A stretch of 6,259 nucleotides of DNA, taken from contig JASEIZ010000124.1 in assembly GCA_030017395.1 (NCBI GenBank), positions 1 through 6,259 on the forward strand, given 5' to 3'. This stretch comes from Desulfobacterales bacterium. GTDB lineage: Bacteria > Desulfobacterota > Desulfobacteria > Desulfobacterales > ETH-SRB1. Below, one piece after another: positions 5,060-6,259 of this stretch. Both the position numbers and the translations under genes were made by a program. Every line of letters begins with the position of its first letter. Positions within the stretch are counted from its first letter, which is position 1. Below the pieces are notes generated by a model. It was not told the DNA's origin. It did not search any database and saw only the letters and a list, made by a program, of their open reading frames with translations.

Positions 5060-5941
5060 TTGAAACTCAATTATTGGAAAACCCCTTTTGTCATAATTTT
5101 TATTGTTATGCTTTTCACTGCAACCCCAGCCCTGTCCTATGTCCCTGACGATCTTGATTTTGTTCCCATGGGCGATGAGCGGGCAACCCCATACACATCT
5201 CCTGGACAGACCACCCCTTCAGGCAGGACATACACTGTCCCGTCAATCAATTACAAAATGGTTTATATCCTGCCCGGCACCTTCATGATGGTCAGCCCTT
5301 CAAATGAGCCGGAACGCGACAGCGATGAACGTCAGCATGAGGTTACTCTTACAAAAGGTTTTTACATGGGCGTGACAGAGGTAACCCAGGGTCAGTGGAA
5401 AGCGATCATGGGAAACAACCCGTCGAGATTCAAAGGAGATAATCTGCCGGTGGAGCAGGTTTCCTGGAACGACTGTCAGGAGTTTATCAGAAATCTGAAC
5501 CGGCAGGAAGGCGGCGATAAATATCGCCTGCCCACAGAGGCCGAATGGGAGTATGCGTGCAGGGCAGGGACAACAACACCTTTTTACACAGGGAACTGTA
5601 TTTCTACTGACCAGGCAAACTATAATGGAAATTTTCCAATGCCGGGTTGTTCCAAAGGGAGATATAGAGAAAAGACAATAGATGTGGCGAGTTTTTCGCC
5701 CAACGCTTGGGGTCTATATGACATGCACGGCAATGTGTGGGAGTGGTGCCAGAACTGGTATGGTGATTATCCATCCGGCAATGTTACAGACCCTGAGGGG
5801 CCATCGAATGGCTCGTACCGGGTGGATCGCGGCGGCAGTTGGCTCAACGACGCGGGGGACTGCCGGTCCGCTGATCGTGGCAGCAGCACCCCGGGCTTCG
5901 GGTACGGCAGCCTGGGCTATCGCCTCGCCAGGGCACAGTAA
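5060..5941 (+). CDS. Secreted FGE-sulfatase/C-type-lectin-fold protein, probable DGR variable target
   Basis: The protein has 293 residues from a TTG start. Residues 1-26 are a Sec signal peptide: KLNYWK, a hydrophobic core FVIIFIVMLF, and ALS before the probable cut. After a Pro/Thr-rich linker (about 27-62) comes one FGE-sulfatase (SUMF1-like) domain to the C-terminus: MVYILPGTFMM (67-77), MGVTEVTQGQWKAIMG (103-118), RLPTEAEWEYACRAG (156-170), NAWGLYDMHGNVWEWCQNWY (215-234) and RGGSW...CRSA...LGYRLA (257-290). Aligned by eye to human FGE, the copper-binding catalytic cysteine pair is absent, so it is unlikely to convert sulfatase cysteine to formylglycine. A ligand-binding C-type lectin fold is more likely. 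FGE-fold proteins with C-terminal variable loops are a main class of DGR targets, and the last 40 residues here show that pattern. Secretion fits a surface or periplasmic binding role; the ligand is unknown. A hairpin and a DGR-accessory-like gene follow. Confidence 0.85.
   Translation: MKLNYWKTPFVIIFIVMLFTATPALSYVPDDLDFVPMGDERATPYTSPGQTTPSGRTYTVPSINYKMVYILPGTFMMVSPSNEPERDSDERQHEVTLTKGFYMGVTEVTQGQWKAIMGNNPSRFKGDNLPVEQVSWNDCQEFIRNLNRQEGGDKYRLPTEAEWEYACRAGTTTPFYTGNCISTDQANYNGNFPMPGCSKGRYREKTIDVASFSPNAWGLYDMHGNVWEWCQNWYGDYPSGNVTDPEGPSNGSYRVDRGGSWLNDAGDCRSADRGSSTPGFGYGSLGYRLARAQ
5819..5938 (+). other. Putative DGR variable region (VR) at the 3' end of the FGE-fold gene
   Basis: Over 5821-5940 the sequence is about 71% GC with only 17 adenines, much richer in GC than the AT-rich DNA around the gene. 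Conserved framework codons (RGGSW, CRSA, TPG, LG, RLAR) alternate with presumed loop codons that are mostly NNC: CTC, AAC, GAC (262-264), GAC (267), GGC, AGC, AGC (274-276), TTC (280), TAC, GGC, AGC (282-284). AAC template codons with randomised adenines would give exactly such a set. Adenine-free framework codons near the end (CTGGGC, CGCCTCGCC) would act as the initiation-of-homology segment. The matching template repeat is not in the window, so the boundaries are estimates. Confidence 0.65.
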
Positions 5942-5972
5942 ATTTTAGTTTTTTTACCTTTTTACCTTTTGC

Positions 5973-6015
5973 TGGTCGGTCTGATGATTCCGAAGGATAA
6001 TCATCAGACCGACCA
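5973..6015 (+). terminator. 17-bp-stem hairpin after the variable protein gene (terminator and/or DGR cruciform)
   Basis: TGGTCGGTCTGATGATT (5973-5989) is perfectly complementary to AATCATCAGACCGACCA (5999-6015), with a 9-nt loop CCGAAGGAT. TTTTCCATTTT follows, so it could end the FGE-fold transcript without Rho. In the Bordetella phage DGR an inverted repeat just after the variable region is needed for efficient target recognition, and this one lies about 35 nt beyond the likely variable region. Both roles are possible. The T-rich direct repeat TTTTTACC (5951-5958 and 5958-5965, overlapping by one base) precedes it. Confidence 0.75.
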
Positions 6016-6035
6016 TTTTCCATTTTGGATTTTGC

Positions 6036-6259
6036 ATGTTCAAAATTATCACTATACCATTCGACAAAGACTCAAGAACCTTTCATGAAGATGTTCTCAA
6101 TAAATCTATCCTGAACAAAAAGATAAAATCATATCATGTAAATTTTTTTCAAGACGGTGAAAACAGCTTTTGGTCGGTTTTTCTTGAATATGATCCCTTA
6201 ATAGAAAAAACTGCTGAAAAATTGCTGGAAGGTCTCGACAAGCCCCAGAGGATATTGCT
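6036..6259 (+). CDS. Probable DGR accessory protein with HRDC-type architecture, N-terminal part (3' end outside the window)
   Basis: An open frame runs from ATG at 6036 to the window end (74 full codons). It begins MFKIITIPFDKDSRTFHEDV and continues through LNKSILNKKIKSYHVNFF, then SFWSVFLEYDPL (44-55) and a helix leading to LLEGLDKPQRIL. A short beta-strand opening (KIITIPF), a lone strand pair around FWSVFLEY and an approach to QRIL resemble the small HRDC-domain proteins that sit between variable gene and template repeat in some DGR cassettes. This match is from memory of the family, not a search. The HRDC domain itself would start about where the window ends. The Shine-Dalgarno sequence is weak (GGA at 6027-6029, 6-nt spacing). 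It follows the hairpin, so it may have its own promoter or depend on read-through. It could also be an unrelated hypothetical protein. Confidence 0.7.
   Translation, partial: MFKIITIPFDKDSRTFHEDVLNKSILNKKIKSYHVNFFQDGENSFWSVFLEYDPLIEKTAEKLLEGLDKPQRIL

Noticed and set aside
5060..5941. True formylglycine-generating sulfatase-maturing enzyme
   Set aside because: Aligned by eye to human FGE, the catalytic copper-binding cysteine pair is replaced, and no sulfatase gene is nearby.
5682..5948. 88-residue frame overlapping the end of the FGE-fold gene
   Set aside because: It is an out-of-frame shadow kept open by the GC-rich variable segment; the FGE motifs are all in the other frame.

Overview
The window looks like chromosomal DNA from a Gram-negative, sulfate-reducer-like bacterium, most plausibly Desulfobacterota (former Deltaproteobacteria). 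This rests on three things seen in the sequence: a GyrB with the long C-terminal insertion typical of Gram-negative gyrases, a thymidylate synthase resembling the archaeal/methanogen-type branch rather than classical E. coli ThyA, and intergenic regions packed with short palindromic repeat families (GTGGGAGCGGCTTTCC, ACCACAGAG, CCCACGCTYCAGCGTGGG, GTTGGGTT...AACCCAAC). The taxonomic call is inference; no search was run.

Layout. Positions 1-1274 hold the 3' two-fifths or so of gyrB (+). A 142-nt stretch bounded by imperfect 13-bp inverted repeats leads to a thymidylate synthase gene (1428-2219, +). This converges on asnS (3778-2396, -), and the gap between them contains three palindromic repeat modules. 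Upstream of asnS lies a 404-nt gene-free stretch with an ACCACAGAG-type repeat, a perfect five-copy 20-bp tandem array of a REP-like unit, another inverted repeat and a promoter-like site. Next is a two-gene toxin-antitoxin operon (4183-4410 AbrB/MazE-fold antitoxin; 4414-4818 PIN-domain VapC-like toxin). After another repeat mosaic comes a secreted formylglycine-generating-enzyme (FGE)-fold protein (5060-5941), a 17-bp-stem hairpin, and the beginning of a small protein cut off by the window end (6036-6259).

The main discovery is at the right edge. The FGE-fold protein ends in a GC-rich, adenine-poor segment of about 120 nt whose presumed surface-loop codons are mostly NNC. That is the pattern left when adenines of AAC codons in a template repeat are mutagenised by a diversity-generating retroelement (DGR). 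The segment ends at the stop codon, is followed by a strong inverted repeat, and then by the N-terminal part of a protein that resembles the HRDC-type accessory proteins of DGR cassettes. I interpret 5060-6259 as the left half of a DGR: variable target protein, hairpin, accessory gene. The template repeat and reverse transcriptase would lie just beyond the window. A second point of interest is that the VapC-like toxin has Gly where the fourth PIN acidic residue is expected.

The housekeeping genes (gyrB, thymidylate synthase, asnS) are not obviously functionally linked to the accessory genes. The repeat mosaics occupy nearly every intergenic space and probably mark places where the genome tolerates insertions.
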